Source of the DNA: Bradyrhizobium sp. WSM471
Lineage (GTDB): Bacteria > Pseudomonadota > Alphaproteobacteria > Rhizobiales > Xanthobacteraceae
Assembly (NCBI RefSeq): GCF_000244915.1
Contig: NZ_CM001442.1
Coordinates: 7,142,012-7,206,011, forward strand
Direction of reading: 5' to 3'
Length of the DNA: 64,000 nt
Part shown: in pieces, positions 8,439 through 16,072 of the stretch
Position numbering within the stretch: the stretch's first letter is position 1
How the letters are laid out: each line of letters starts with the position of its first letter
Notes under the pieces: model-generated
The model's database searches: none
Told to the model about the DNA's origin: nothing
The model's input: the letters and a program-made list of their open reading frames with translations, nothing else
Made by a program: the position numbers and the translations under genes

Positions 8439-10001
8439 TCACGCCGGCTTCAGCGAAGCCAGCGCGTTCTCCAGCAGCGAGCGCACCCGCGCCGCGTCGC
8501 CGGATTTGACCACGGCGGGATCGAGATAGAGCTCCAGCCCCGGCGCTCGCTCGGTGATGATCCCGCTCGTTTCGGCCGCCGCATCGTTCAGCGCGTCGAC
8601 CGAATAGGGAATGACTTCGCGGCTGATGCCCTTCATCGTGATCGCGGGCAGCGCGTGGGCGCGGACGACGTCGCTGACCAGCGCGAAGGTCTCGTAGCTC
8701 AGCACGATGCCGCCGGGCTCGGCGATCGATTGCAGGCGCGCGGCGAGGTTCGCCTCGGCACCGATGATGGTGTAGTCCATGCGGTCGCTGCTGCCGAAAT
8801 TGCCGACATTGCAATAGCCCGAATTGATGCCCATGCGGGCCTTGAACGGCAGCTCGATGCCGGAGGCGCGCCATTTCGCATTGAGCTCGGTGAGACGGTG
8901 CTGCATGCGCCAGGCCATCTGGAGGCAGGCCTGCGCGTCGGCGCGGTCGCCCTTGGTCTCGGGATCGCCGAAGAAGATCAGCATGGCATCGCCGATGAAC
9001 TTGTCGATGGTGCCGCCAAATTCGTGGGCGACCGCCGACATCTCGGTGAAATATTCGTTGAGGAGCTGGGTCAGCAACTCCGGCTGGAGCCGCTCCGCCG
9101 TCGCGGTGAAGTTCTGGATGTCCGAGAAGAAGATGGTGAGCTTCTTGCGCTCGGTGTGGATCGTCACGTCCTTCTGGCCGGAGAAGATGCTCTTGTAGAC
9201 CTGCGGCGGGATGTAGCGCGAGATCTTCATCGACAGCGAAGCCAGGAAGTCGTTGGCGGATTCGAGCTCCTTGTTCATGCCCTTGATGCGGCTGGCCTGG
9301 CGGCGCTGCAGCGAGAGAAACGACAGGCCGCTGCCGGCGGCGATCAGGAAATAGGCCAACAGGAACTTGAACGAGAAGATGTTGGCGGCGATCGGCTGGG
9401 CGATGATCACCTCCTGGATGCCTCTGACGTCACCGACTTTCCAGTCTTTCTTCGGGCTCTCGGGATGGCTGTTGTGGCAGCTGACACAGGCCGGGCCCAT
9501 CGTGACGGGCGCGATCAGCCGGACCTTGTCGTTGAACAGCGAGGTCTCGGTCTCGACGATCTTCTGCTCGGGGTCGGCGCGCAGGGCTTCCAGCGCGTCC
9601 TTCTCGAATTTGTCGAGCTGGTGCGAGGCGCGGTTCTGGAACGGGAAGTCCGAGACGAAACGGTAGGTGATGTTCTCCTGCTGCGCCCCGATTACTCGGC
9701 CAAGCTCCAGCGACAGCGTGGCCGGGATCGGGATCGCGCCGGGGACGGATTCGTAGTTGTGAACGACCTTTGTCGAGCCATTTGGGCTGGCGAGGATGCG
9801 GCCGACCACGTTGGAGGCGTAGTAGCTGCGCACGCTGGTAATGACCGAATTGAGATCGGCGGCCTGCCGGCGCAGCGCCGTCTTGCTCAGCTCCGTCAGG
9901 TCCAGCCACACGGCCACCGGCAGCGCGAGCAGCAGGAAGGCGATCGCGGCACCGGTCAGGATGCCGCTCTTGCGCTGCTCTTCGGAGATCTCTTGCTTCA
10001 C
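8439..10001 (-). CDS. class III adenylate cyclase with DUF3365-like heme-binding sensor
   Basis: Membrane signalling enzyme of about 520 residues that would make cyclic AMP. TM1 (about 16-33) is followed by an extracytoplasmic sensor domain with C172-V-S-C-H176, as in Tll0287/DUF3365 domains that bind c-type heme. TM2 (about 212-230), a short coiled region and a C-terminal class III cyclase domain follow. The cyclase has both metal Asp residues (F-F-S-D-I-Q-N-F and F-I-G-D-A-M), the adenine-selecting Lys and Asp (D-K-F-I-G-D, M-D-Y-T), and N-L-A-A-R-L. GTG 10001 is preferred because GGAG (10009-10012) lies seven bases upstream and TM1 follows; ATG at 10121 would add 40 residues. Confidence 0.85.
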   Translation of the reverse strand: MKQEISEEQRKSGILTGAAIAFLLLALPVAVWLDLTELSKTALRRQAADLNSVITSVRSYYASNVVGRILASPNGSTKVVHNYESVPGAIPIPATLSLELGRVIGAQQENITYRFVSDFPFQNRASHQLDKFEKDALEALRADPEQKIVETETSLFNDKVRLIAPVTMGPACVSCHNSHPESPKKDWKVGDVRGIQEVIIAQPIAANIFSFKFLLAYFLIAAGSGLSFLSLQRRQASRIKGMNKELESANDFLASLSMKISRYIPPQVYKSIFSGQKDVTIHTERKKLTIFFSDIQNFTATAERLQPELLTQLLNEYFTEMSAVAHEFGGTIDKFIGDAMLIFFGDPETKGDRADAQACLQMAWRMQHRLTELNAKWRASGIELPFKARMGINSGYCNVGNFGSSDRMDYTIIGAEANLAARLQSIAEPGGIVLSYETFALVSDVVRAHALPAITMKGISREVIPYSVDALNDAAAETSGIITERAPGLELYLDPAVVKSGDAARVRSLLENALASLKPA

Positions 10002-10177
10002 TCTTTGGCTCCGTGATGAGCGTTCTTGTCTTGAACCGGCGATTTGCGGCACAGAGCCAATAAACGCGCTCCCGCGCAACCCCATTTTATGGTGGTCGCG
10101 CCAAGCGGCTTTTCGTTTCATGGCGAATGTTTAAGATCGGCATTGACTTCCATTCACTCCGCCGGGAGATCCACCAA

Positions 10178-11269
10178 ATGACCGAGACCATCCGTATCAA
10201 GCGCTTCAATGCGCGCCCCGTCATCGTGCCGATGAACCTCCCGCTCAAAACCTCGACCGGGGCGGTCGCAAGGGCACCTTTGGTGCTGATCGACTGCGAG
10301 ACCGACCTCGGCGCAACCGGGCACGCCTATTTGTTCTCGATCACCCCCTCGGCCTTGAAGCCGTTGACGGCGACGGTCGCGGAAATGTCGGAGATACTGG
10401 CGGGCGATGAGCTGCTACCGTTCGAGATCGAGCGCAAGCTGACCCAGCGCTTCACGCTGCTGGGGCTCGCCGGCCTGCAGCGGCTGGCACAGTCCGGCAT
10501 CGACATGGCGGCATGGGACGCGCTGGCGCGCGCACGCGGCCTGCCGCTGGCGCGGCTGCTCGGCGGCGCGCCGAAACCGGTCAGGGCCTACAATTCGAAG
10601 GGGCTCGGCATCATGCCGGCGGGTGCCGCGGTGGAGGAAGCCCACAAGCTGCTGGCCGAGGGCTTCCAGGCCGCGAAGATCCGCGTCGGCCGTCCCGATG
10701 CGCGGGAAGACCTGAAGGTGGTCCGCGCGGTGCGCAAGGCCGTCGGCGACGACGTGACGCTCATGTGCGACTACAATCAGGCGCTGACGGTCACCGAGGC
10801 GATCAGCCGCGGCGAGATGCTCGACGACGAGGGGCTCACCTGGATCGAAGAGCCGATCCGTCACGACGATTATGAGGGCTGCGCCCGTATCGCGGATGCG
10901 CTGCGTACCCCGGTCCAGATCGGCGAGAATTTCGACAGCGCGTTCGCGATGCAATCCGCGCTCTCAGCGGAAGCCTGCGATTACGTGATGCCCGACGTGC
11001 AGCGCATCGGTGGCGTCACCGGCTGGCTGCGCGCCGCCGCGCTGGCCCACGCCGCCGGGATCGAGATGTCGACGCATCTGTTCTCGGAAGTCAGCGCGCA
11101 TCTTTTGTGCGTGACACCGACCGCGCATTGGCTGGAATATGTCGACTGGGCTGATGCGGTGCTTTCGACCCGTTTGCAGATCAAGGACGGCTTTGCGGTG
11201 CCGAGCGAGGAACCCGGCAACGGGATCGCGTGGGACGAGGCGGCGGTGAAGAAGTATCTGGTCCAATAG
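10178..11269 (+). CDS. mandelate racemase/muconate lactonizing enzyme family protein
   Basis: Enolase-superfamily enzyme of 363 residues, close to Pseudomonas putida mandelate racemase along its length. Recognisable are the metal ligands (C-D-Y-N-Q, E-E-P, G-E-N), the catalytic His in S-T-H-L-F-S-E and the Glu of H-W-L-E. The catalytic K-x-K at the end of the second barrel strand reads K-I-R, so the second Lys (Lys166 of mandelate racemase) is Arg. This may alter racemase activity or point to another proton-abstraction reaction. GGGAG at 10164-10168 supports ATG 10178. It is divergent from the cyclase gene and stands alone. Confidence 0.87.
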   Translation: MTETIRIKRFNARPVIVPMNLPLKTSTGAVARAPLVLIDCETDLGATGHAYLFSITPSALKPLTATVAEMSEILAGDELLPFEIERKLTQRFTLLGLAGLQRLAQSGIDMAAWDALARARGLPLARLLGGAPKPVRAYNSKGLGIMPAGAAVEEAHKLLAEGFQAAKIRVGRPDAREDLKVVRAVRKAVGDDVTLMCDYNQALTVTEAISRGEMLDDEGLTWIEEPIRHDDYEGCARIADALRTPVQIGENFDSAFAMQSALSAEACDYVMPDVQRIGGVTGWLRAAALAHAAGIEMSTHLFSEVSAHLLCVTPTAHWLEYVDWADAVLSTRLQIKDGFAVPSEEPGNGIAWDEAAVKKYLVQ

Positions 11270-11338
11270 ACCGCGTGTCGTCGCGACGCATCAAAGTGCG
11301 GACTTCGGAACCTGACGATCAGCGAGCGAATATGCCAG

Positions 11339-11761
11339 CTACGACCGAACAGCGGCAATCATACTCAGCTCGACCGGTGCGCCTCGCGGCAACTCGGCGA
11401 CGCCAACAGATGTACGCGTGTGACGACCGCGATCACCTAGGCGCTCGATCAGCCGGTCGGAGGCGCCGTTCATGACTTGCGATTGCTGCGTAAATCCAGG
11501 CGCCGAGGCGATGTATCCAACGAGCTGCAAGACCTGGACGATCTTGTCCTCTCCGCCTGTTGCGTGGTTGATGGCCGAAATGCAGAGATCAGCGCAGAGT
11601 GCAGCAGCCTCCTGTGCGGCGGCGACATCGACGTCTGCGCCGACTTTGCCTGAGTACAGCAGGTCTTCGCCGCGACGCGGCAGCTGACCACTGACATACG
11701 CAATTCCACTATGGATGATCACCGGCAGGTAGTTGCCGCCGGGCTTGTTCACGCTCTTCAT
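11339..11761 (-). CDS. RidA/YjgF-family protein
   Basis: Small trimeric-type protein of about 140 residues of the Rid family (V-I-I-H-S-G-I-A-Y-V-S-G-Q-L-P-R near the N-terminus, P-V-E-L-S-M-I-A near the C-terminus). RidA proper deaminates reactive enamine/imine intermediates using Arg105 in a V-A-R-L-P context; here the aligned motif reads V-A-E-L-P, so that Arg is missing. It therefore belongs to a non-RidA subgroup whose activity is not known. ATG 11761 is preferred over 11785. Confidence 0.8.
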   Translation of the reverse strand: MKSVNKPGGNYLPVIIHSGIAYVSGQLPRRGEDLLYSGKVGADVDVAAAQEAAALCADLCISAINHATGGEDKIVQVLQLVGYIASAPGFTQQSQVMNGASDRLIERLGDRGRHTRTSVGVAELPRGAPVELSMIAAVRS

Positions 11762-11982
11762 TTCGGTAACCTGCCTTCTTTCCACGTCCCGCCAAGCGAC
11801 ACAGTTTCGCCGAATGCCGGGTTCGCCGCCGCGGCGAAGGATCGGACAATGGCAGGCGGAGAGTCACGGATCAAGGCTGCGCCGGGCCGCGCGTTCGGCG
11901 GCCAGGACCGAGCCTCTATCCGACCGGATTGAAGGACCTGCGGCGCGGGCCGAAGAAGGCGTCCACCTGAGAGGCGCCCGCC

Positions 11983-12228
11983 CTACCACGTCTCTGCGCC
12001 GGGGATTTTTCTGCGTACCGCCATGCGCTGGATCCATATGCAGCGACGCACGGATCTGTTGGAGCGGCCGACCGCGGATATTCCTTGGCCGGCCTGCAGC
12101 AGTGGCGCCACGGTTTCGCGCAGCGCGCGACAGCGCTGGAGCTCGGCCTGCCAGTCAATAGCCGCGGCATCAGCGCGCGACGTAATCAGCGCAAGCGCGG
12201 CCACCGCAAGACAGCTCACCCGAATCAT
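11983..12228 (-). CDS. small secreted hypothetical protein
   Basis: Protein of 81 residues beginning with a clear signal peptide (M-I-R-V-S-C-L-A-V-A-A-L-A-L-I-T-S-R-A-D-A). The mature part of about 60 residues contains two Cys and no recognised domain. It starts 12 bp after the stop of the ATC-hydrolase-like gene on the same strand, with AAGGGA just upstream, and is probably co-transcribed. The C-terminal third is of uncertain character, so a decayed end is possible. Confidence 0.5.
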   Translation of the reverse strand: MIRVSCLAVAALALITSRADAAAIDWQAELQRCRALRETVAPLLQAGQGISAVGRSNRSVRRCIWIQRMAVRRKIPGAETW

Positions 12229-12239
12229 CTGGAGTCCCT

Positions 12240-12725
12240 TCACTGTGACCCGTCTCCATCGCGCCGGTAGCGGAAGTCGCAATGAGCGGCTCCTTGCATG
12301 ATTGTCTGCGTCCGCGTGAGCTTGATGTCGGAGCCAAAACCCTCGGCGGTCGCAAAGTCAGCGGTGCAGACCAGGAGAAAACCGAGCTCGGGTTCGCCCA
12401 GCGCCTTGTAGAACTCGGCATAGGCGCATCGCTTGACGTCGAACGCGAAGACATCGTGGGTCTGCTCGATCACGTCATAGGCGAGCGCATCGTCGCGGGC
12501 GTAGGTTTTGAATGCCGACGACACCGCCTTGCCGAGATCGCTCTCGTTCTCGGCATTGTTCTTGGCCTGCCAAAATTCCTCGCCGAAGCCGCGATAGACA
12601 TCGCCGAGCGTCTTGCGTACCAGCGCGTTGGCACGCGCCTCGCCGAGCTCGGCCTGGAGCGCCTTGACCAGCGGCACCAGCACCTGCGCCTGGATCTTTG
12701 CTTGCTCGATGACGGAAACGTTCAT
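12240..12725 (-). CDS. L-2-amino-thiazoline-4-carboxylic acid hydrolase-like protein
   Basis: Protein of 161 residues matching the ATC hydrolase family, whose characterised Pseudomonas member opens D,L-ATC to cysteine intermediates. Diagnostic parts are R-C-A-Y-A-E-F-Y-K-A-L-G-E-P-E-L-G-F, then L-V-C-T-A-D-F-A and the C-terminal I-K-L-T-R-T-Q-T-I-M-Q-G-A-A-H-C-D-F-R-Y. No other cysteine-synthesis gene for this pathway is nearby, so the physiological substrate is uncertain. The downstream secreted protein follows within 12 bp. Confidence 0.82.
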   Translation of the reverse strand: MNVSVIEQAKIQAQVLVPLVKALQAELGEARANALVRKTLGDVYRGFGEEFWQAKNNAENESDLGKAVSSAFKTYARDDALAYDVIEQTHDVFAFDVKRCAYAEFYKALGEPELGFLLVCTADFATAEGFGSDIKLTRTQTIMQGAAHCDFRYRRDGDGSQ

Positions 12726-12927
12726 GGGCGGCCTCGCGTCTGAGACGACGGTAGCACACCAGTGTTGCTATAGAAGATTGTGGCTTGCCTGGTCGAGGTC
12801 CGGACGAAAAGCCAGTCTACGCTCTTCGAGCTACGCCGGACACGCTTCTCGCAACGAGATTGGTGGCTTGCCGAGCCGAAGCTCGCGGCGGCAGCCCGCC
12901 TGCGCCCTTTGGGCTTCGGCGTGGCAT

Positions 12928-12957
12928 CCTTCACTCGGCTATCGCGAGCGAAGGATG
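12928..12957 (-). repeat. hairpin directly after tRNA-Val
   Basis: Inverted repeat ATCCTTCGCTCG / CGAGTGAAGGAT (minus strand, seven-base loop) begins at the tRNA 3' end. It lacks a following U tract, so it is either a REP-like palindrome or a weak terminator/processing signal for the tRNA transcript. Confidence 0.4.
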
Positions 12958-13030
12958 GTGGGCGCGACAGGGATCGAACCTGTGACCCCTACCATGTCAA
13001 GGTAGTGCTCTCCCGCTGAGCTACGCGCCC
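12956..13030 (-). tRNA. tRNA-Val (GAC)
   Basis: Complete cloverleaf on the minus strand. The acceptor arms GGGCGCG and CGCGCCC pair; the D arm is GCTCAGCGGGAGAGC; the anticodon stem CTACC/GGTAG encloses the loop TTGACAT with anticodon GAC; the T arm has GGTTCGATCCC. The 3' CCA is encoded (12958-12956). Length is 75 nt with CCA. Confidence 0.95.
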
Positions 13031-13104
13031 TAGATGTCGTCTAGATCGGGTCGGGTCCCTATAACGGCTCAGGGGAGCCGGTGCAAGGACGGAAGGGGGC
13101 CGAT

Positions 13105-13464
13105 TTAGGCCGCCAGCATCTTGTTCACTTCGCTGACCAATTCGCGCAAATGCACGGGCTTGGACAGCACCTTGGCGTTCTTGGGGGCGTCCGAATCCGA
13201 GTTCAGGGCGACCGCGGCGAAGCCGGTGATGAACATGATCTTGATGTCGGGGTCGAGTTCCGAGGCCCGGCGGGCGAGCTCGATGCCGTCCATCTCCGGC
13301 ATCACGATGTCGGTGAGCAGCATCTCGAACGGCTCTTCCCGCAGCCGCTGGTAGGCGGCCATGCCGTTATCGTGGGACGAGACCTGAAAACCGGCGTTTT
13401 CCAGCGCCTTGACCAGGAAACGGCGCATGTCGTTGTCGTCTTCGGCGAGCAGGATCTTTGGCAT
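13105..13464 (-). CDS. cpdR: single-domain response regulator CpdR
   Basis: Stand-alone receiver of 119 residues, nearly collinear with Caulobacter CpdR (M-P-K-I-L-L-A-E-D-D, L-L-T-D-I-V-M-P-E-M-D-G-I-E-L-A-R, I-M-F-I-T-G-F-A-A-V-A-L, A-K-V-L-S-K-P-V-H-L-R). In Caulobacter the unphosphorylated form works with the ClpXP protease to degrade cell-cycle regulators, and phosphorylation through CckA-ChpT turns it off. The phospho-acceptor Asp in L-L-T-D and the conserved Lys are present. ATG 13464 is chosen over 13506 by family length. A perfect 11-bp inverted repeat lies 52-88 bp upstream. Confidence 0.93.
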   Translation of the reverse strand: MPKILLAEDDNDMRRFLVKALENAGFQVSSHDNGMAAYQRLREEPFEMLLTDIVMPEMDGIELARRASELDPDIKIMFITGFAAVALNSDSDAPKNAKVLSKPVHLRELVSEVNKMLAA

Positions 13465-13515
13465 GGCGGAAACGTCGAATCCCCAGAGGATATCAGCAGA
13501 GGTCACTAAGCCCGA

Positions 13516-13552
13516 CGGAGGGTAAATTTGGGGTGAAAATCTTTACCCTCCG
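13516..13552. promoter_or_regulatory. perfect inverted repeat upstream of cpdR
   Basis: Arms CGGAGGGTAAA (13516-13526) and TTTACCCTCCG (13542-13552) match 11/11 around a 15-bp A/T-richer centre. The site lies upstream of cpdR on the minus strand and could be an operator or a hairpin in the leader. No known motif is recognised. Confidence 0.45.
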
Positions 13553-13783
13553 CAGCTCGCGCTGCCGGACTCTTGTGAACCGGAATACAGTACGAAGCAA
13601 TCGAGCCGGACCTGCCGGTCCCCACCTCGCTGCCCGCAGGGTTAAGACATGTTCCAGAGCGGATCTCATCTTTTCGCTTGGCAGGATGGTTGCGATTCCG
13701 GACAATGACGACACATAAGAGCCGCCCGATCGGCCGAATCAATGTGTTGAGGCCTGGGCCGGGCTTGTTGGATCGTGCGGCGC

Positions 13784-13839
13784 CAAGGGCGAAGCCTGAT
13801 TACAAGGGACGAAGCCTGACACCAAGGGACGAAGCCTGA
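13784..13839 (+). repeat. three-copy tandem repeat before the amidohydrolase gene
   Basis: The core CAAGGGACGAAGCCTGA occurs at 13803-13819 and 13823-13839, with a one-base-shorter copy at 13784-13799, at a 20-bp period. The last copy ends four bases before the ATG. Each copy carries an AAGGGA that could mimic a ribosome-binding site. The rest of the gap 13465-13843 holds the cpdR inverted repeat and nothing else recognisable. Confidence 0.7.
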
Positions 13840-13843
13840 GAAG

Positions 13844-14734
13844 ATGACCCGGTTTGACGGCGACAAGTCGCCAGCCTTCGAGATCGTTGAGCCCGCGCAA
13901 TGGCGCGCGCCGGTTATCTTCAACTCGCCCCATTCCGGCTCGACCTATCCGGACGAATTCCTCAGCGCCTCCAGGATCGACCTGCCGACGCTGCGGCGTT
14001 CCGAAGATTCCTTCATGGACGAGTTGATCGGCCATCTCAGCGAGCGCGGCTTTCCGACCGTGCGGGTCAACTTTCCGCGCTCCTATGTCGACGTCAATCG
14101 CGAGCCCTACGAGCTCGATCCCCGGATGTTCACCGGGCGCCTGCCGAGCTTTGCCAACACCCGCTCGATGCGGGTCGCCGGCGGCCTTGGCACTATTCCG
14201 CGCGTGGTCGGCGACGGCCAGGAGATCTATCGCGAGCGCATCCTGGTCGACGACGCGCTGGGGCGGATCGAGACGCTTTACAAACCCTATCATCGCGCGC
14301 TGCGCCGGCTGATCAACAAGGTGCACCAGATGTTCGGCACCGTCGTGCTGGTCGACTGCCATTCGATGCCCTCGGTCGGCGTCTCCCGCGACGAGCCACG
14401 GCGGCCCGACATCGTCATCGGCGACCGCTACGGCACGAGCTGCACGCCGCTATTGCCCGACCGGGTCGAGGAGACCATGGCCGGGCTCGGCTATTCGATC
14501 GGCCGTAACAAGCCTTATGCCGGCGGCTTCATCACCGAGCATTACGGCAACCCGGCCAGTGGCCTGCACGCCGTGCAGCTCGAGCTCAACCGCGCGATCT
14601 ACATGGACGAGCGGCGGCGCGAGCGCACTCCGCGCTTTGCGCAAGTGGCGTCGGACTTCGGCGTGCTCGCCGACGTGCTGGCGACCACGGTCCCGTTCGG
14701 CGATCTCGGCCCGTTCCAGGCCGCGGCGGAATAG
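13844..14734 (+). CDS. N-formylglutamate amidohydrolase
   Basis: Zn-dependent hydrolase of 296 residues of the N-formylglutamate amidohydrolase family, which releases glutamate and formate in one route of histidine degradation. Typical motifs are N-S-P-H-S-G near the N-terminus, V-D-V-N-R-E-P-Y-E-L-D-P-R-M-F, V-D-C-H-S-M-P, and G-G-F-I-T-E-H-Y-G. Other hut genes are not in the window, so a broader amidase role is possible. Translation starts at the ATG just after the tandem repeats. Confidence 0.88.
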   Translation: MTRFDGDKSPAFEIVEPAQWRAPVIFNSPHSGSTYPDEFLSASRIDLPTLRRSEDSFMDELIGHLSERGFPTVRVNFPRSYVDVNREPYELDPRMFTGRLPSFANTRSMRVAGGLGTIPRVVGDGQEIYRERILVDDALGRIETLYKPYHRALRRLINKVHQMFGTVVLVDCHSMPSVGVSRDEPRRPDIVIGDRYGTSCTPLLPDRVEETMAGLGYSIGRNKPYAGGFITEHYGNPASGLHAVQLELNRAIYMDERRRERTPRFAQVASDFGVLADVLATTVPFGDLGPFQAAAE

Positions 14735-14841
14735 GCGCGACGTTTTTCTTCGAACGATCGGGCTGGGTGCGATCAGCGCGAGCGCGTTTCGCCGCGCGCA
14801 TTGAAATGAAAGCCGACGCTGAAAGAAATTAGAGGCTGAAA

Positions 14842-14933
14842 GAAAAAAGGGCCGCTTCTAATGAAGAAGCGGCCCAAGTCTAGGGAGGAAACGCCCAAGG
14901 AGGGCAGCAGTAACGCGAGAAGCGCTACCGCAC
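14842..14933 (-). ncRNA. suhB/mmgR-type alphaproteobacterial sRNA
   Basis: On the minus strand a compact transcript of about 90 nt can be drawn. A possible promoter is CTTGCA with CATATT (14945-14940). A 5' stem-loop contains GCGGTAGCGC and GCGTTACTGC, followed by an unpaired pyrimidine-rich stretch with CCCTCC and TTTCCTCCC, both complementary to Shine-Dalgarno sequences. A rho-independent terminator ends it: GGGCCGCTTC/GAAGCGGCCC stem (14849-14875) and six U residues (14848-14843). This architecture and the position beside an inositol-monophosphatase-family gene match the suhB/mmgR sRNA family of Rhizobiales, in which mmgR affects polyhydroxybutyrate storage in Sinorhizobium. The 5' end is estimated. 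Confidence 0.72.
14843..14875 (-). terminator. rho-independent terminator of the sRNA
   Basis: Perfect 10-bp stem (14849-14858 with 14866-14875), seven-base loop, then six U residues on the minus strand. Confidence 0.85.
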
Positions 14934-15272
14934 CGCAACAATATGCGGCCGCGACGCACAAAGTGCAAGGGCTTTCGAGCGATTTCCCATGCAATGAGGA
15001 CATAGCTCGGTTGCTTCCAGAGAAACCCAGATTCAGTCCCTTTGATAAGGAAATTCAATGGGTTGATAGTCATTTGCATACGAACGAGGCAAAGTCGGAA
15101 CTAAGGTTTCAACTCAATGATCGATATTTGCCCAGCGAGGGGCTTTGACCAGGCGAACGCTTCCCGCATCCAAAATACCAGGGTGCAAAAGCAAGACAGC
15201 GCTGCACGATTCTTCCGATTTGAGCTAGGCAGGAGTGAGCTTCACCCGACTTTCACTTTTTGAGGATACGCC
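14934..15272. other. intergenic stretch between the sRNA and hisN
   Basis: About 340 bp with lower GC than the surroundings. It holds the likely sRNA promoter on its left edge and TGAGGA (15261-15266), the ribosome-binding site of hisN, on its right. An open frame at 14861-15148 overlaps the sRNA antisense and lacks a good start context, so it is not called as a gene. Confidence 0.5.
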
Positions 15273-16055
15273 GTGACGGTGATCGATTTCTCCGCCTTCA
15301 TCGGACGGCTCGCCACCGCCTCCGGCGAAACCATCCTGCCATTCTTCCGCACCTCGCTGTCGATCGAGGACAAGAGCAAGACCAAGGATTTCGATCCCGT
15401 GACCGAGGCCGACCGCGCCGCGGAGGCGGTGATGCGGCGTCTGATCAAGGCCAACTTTCCCCAGCACGGCATCGTCGGGGAGGAATTCGGCAACGAGCGC
15501 GAGGATTCGGACTATGTCTGGGTGCTCGACCCCATCGACGGCACCAAATCCTTCATCGGCGGCTTTCCGATCTGGGGCACGCTGATCGCGCTGCTGCACA
15601 AGGGCACGCCGGTCTACGGCATGATGCACCAGCCGTTCATCGGCGAACGCTTTTCCGGCGACAGCGGCTCGGCTCATTATAAAGGCCCATCCGGCGAGCG
15701 CCGGCTCCAGGTCCGGCGCTGTGCCTCGCTGTCGGAGGCGACCACCTACACCACCAGCCCGCTGCTGATGAACGAGCGCGACCGCGCCATCTTCGGCCGC
15801 ATCGAGAAGGGCGCGCGGCTGTCGCGCTATGGCGGCGACTGCTACTCCTATTGCATGCTGGCGGCAGGTCACGTCGATCTCGTGGTCGAGACCGAGCTGA
15901 AGCCTTACGACATCGCAGCCCTGATCCCGATCGTGACCGGCGCCGGCGGCGTCGTCACCACCTGGGAAGGCAAGCCGGCGCAGGGCGGCGGCCGCATCAT
16001 CGCGGCCGGCGACGCCAGGGTTCACGACGAAGCACTGAAGCTGCTCAACGGATAG
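15273..16055 (+). CDS. hisN: histidinol-phosphatase, inositol monophosphatase family
   Basis: Mg-dependent phosphatase of 260 residues. Metal-site motifs are G-E-E-F-G and D-P-I-D-G-T-K-S-F-I-G-G-F-P-I-W-G; the S-F-I and W-G extension is typical of HisN-type histidinol-phosphatases, which dephosphorylate histidinol phosphate in histidine synthesis. G-G-D-C-Y and K-P-Y-D-I-A-A complete the second metal site. The GTG start at 15273 has TGAGGA seven bases upstream. The downstream receptor gene begins 17 bp later. A broader inositol monophosphatase role cannot be excluded. Confidence 0.87.
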   Translation: MTVIDFSAFIGRLATASGETILPFFRTSLSIEDKSKTKDFDPVTEADRAAEAVMRRLIKANFPQHGIVGEEFGNEREDSDYVWVLDPIDGTKSFIGGFPIWGTLIALLHKGTPVYGMMHQPFIGERFSGDSGSAHYKGPSGERRLQVRRCASLSEATTYTTSPLLMNERDRAIFGRIEKGARLSRYGGDCYSYCMLAAGHVDLVVETELKPYDIAALIPIVTGAGGVVTTWEGKPAQGGGRIIAAGDARVHDEALKLLNG

Positions 16056-16072
16056 GCGATCCAGGAGCCTGC

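Noticed and set aside
12900..13040. tRNA-Val as an integration site for a mobile island
   Set aside because: No integrase, no repeat of the tRNA 3' end and no change in gene content is seen on either side.
14861..15148. 95-codon plus-strand frame M-K-K-R-P-K-S
   Set aside because: It begins inside the terminator hairpin of the antisense sRNA, has no ribosome-binding site and matches no family.
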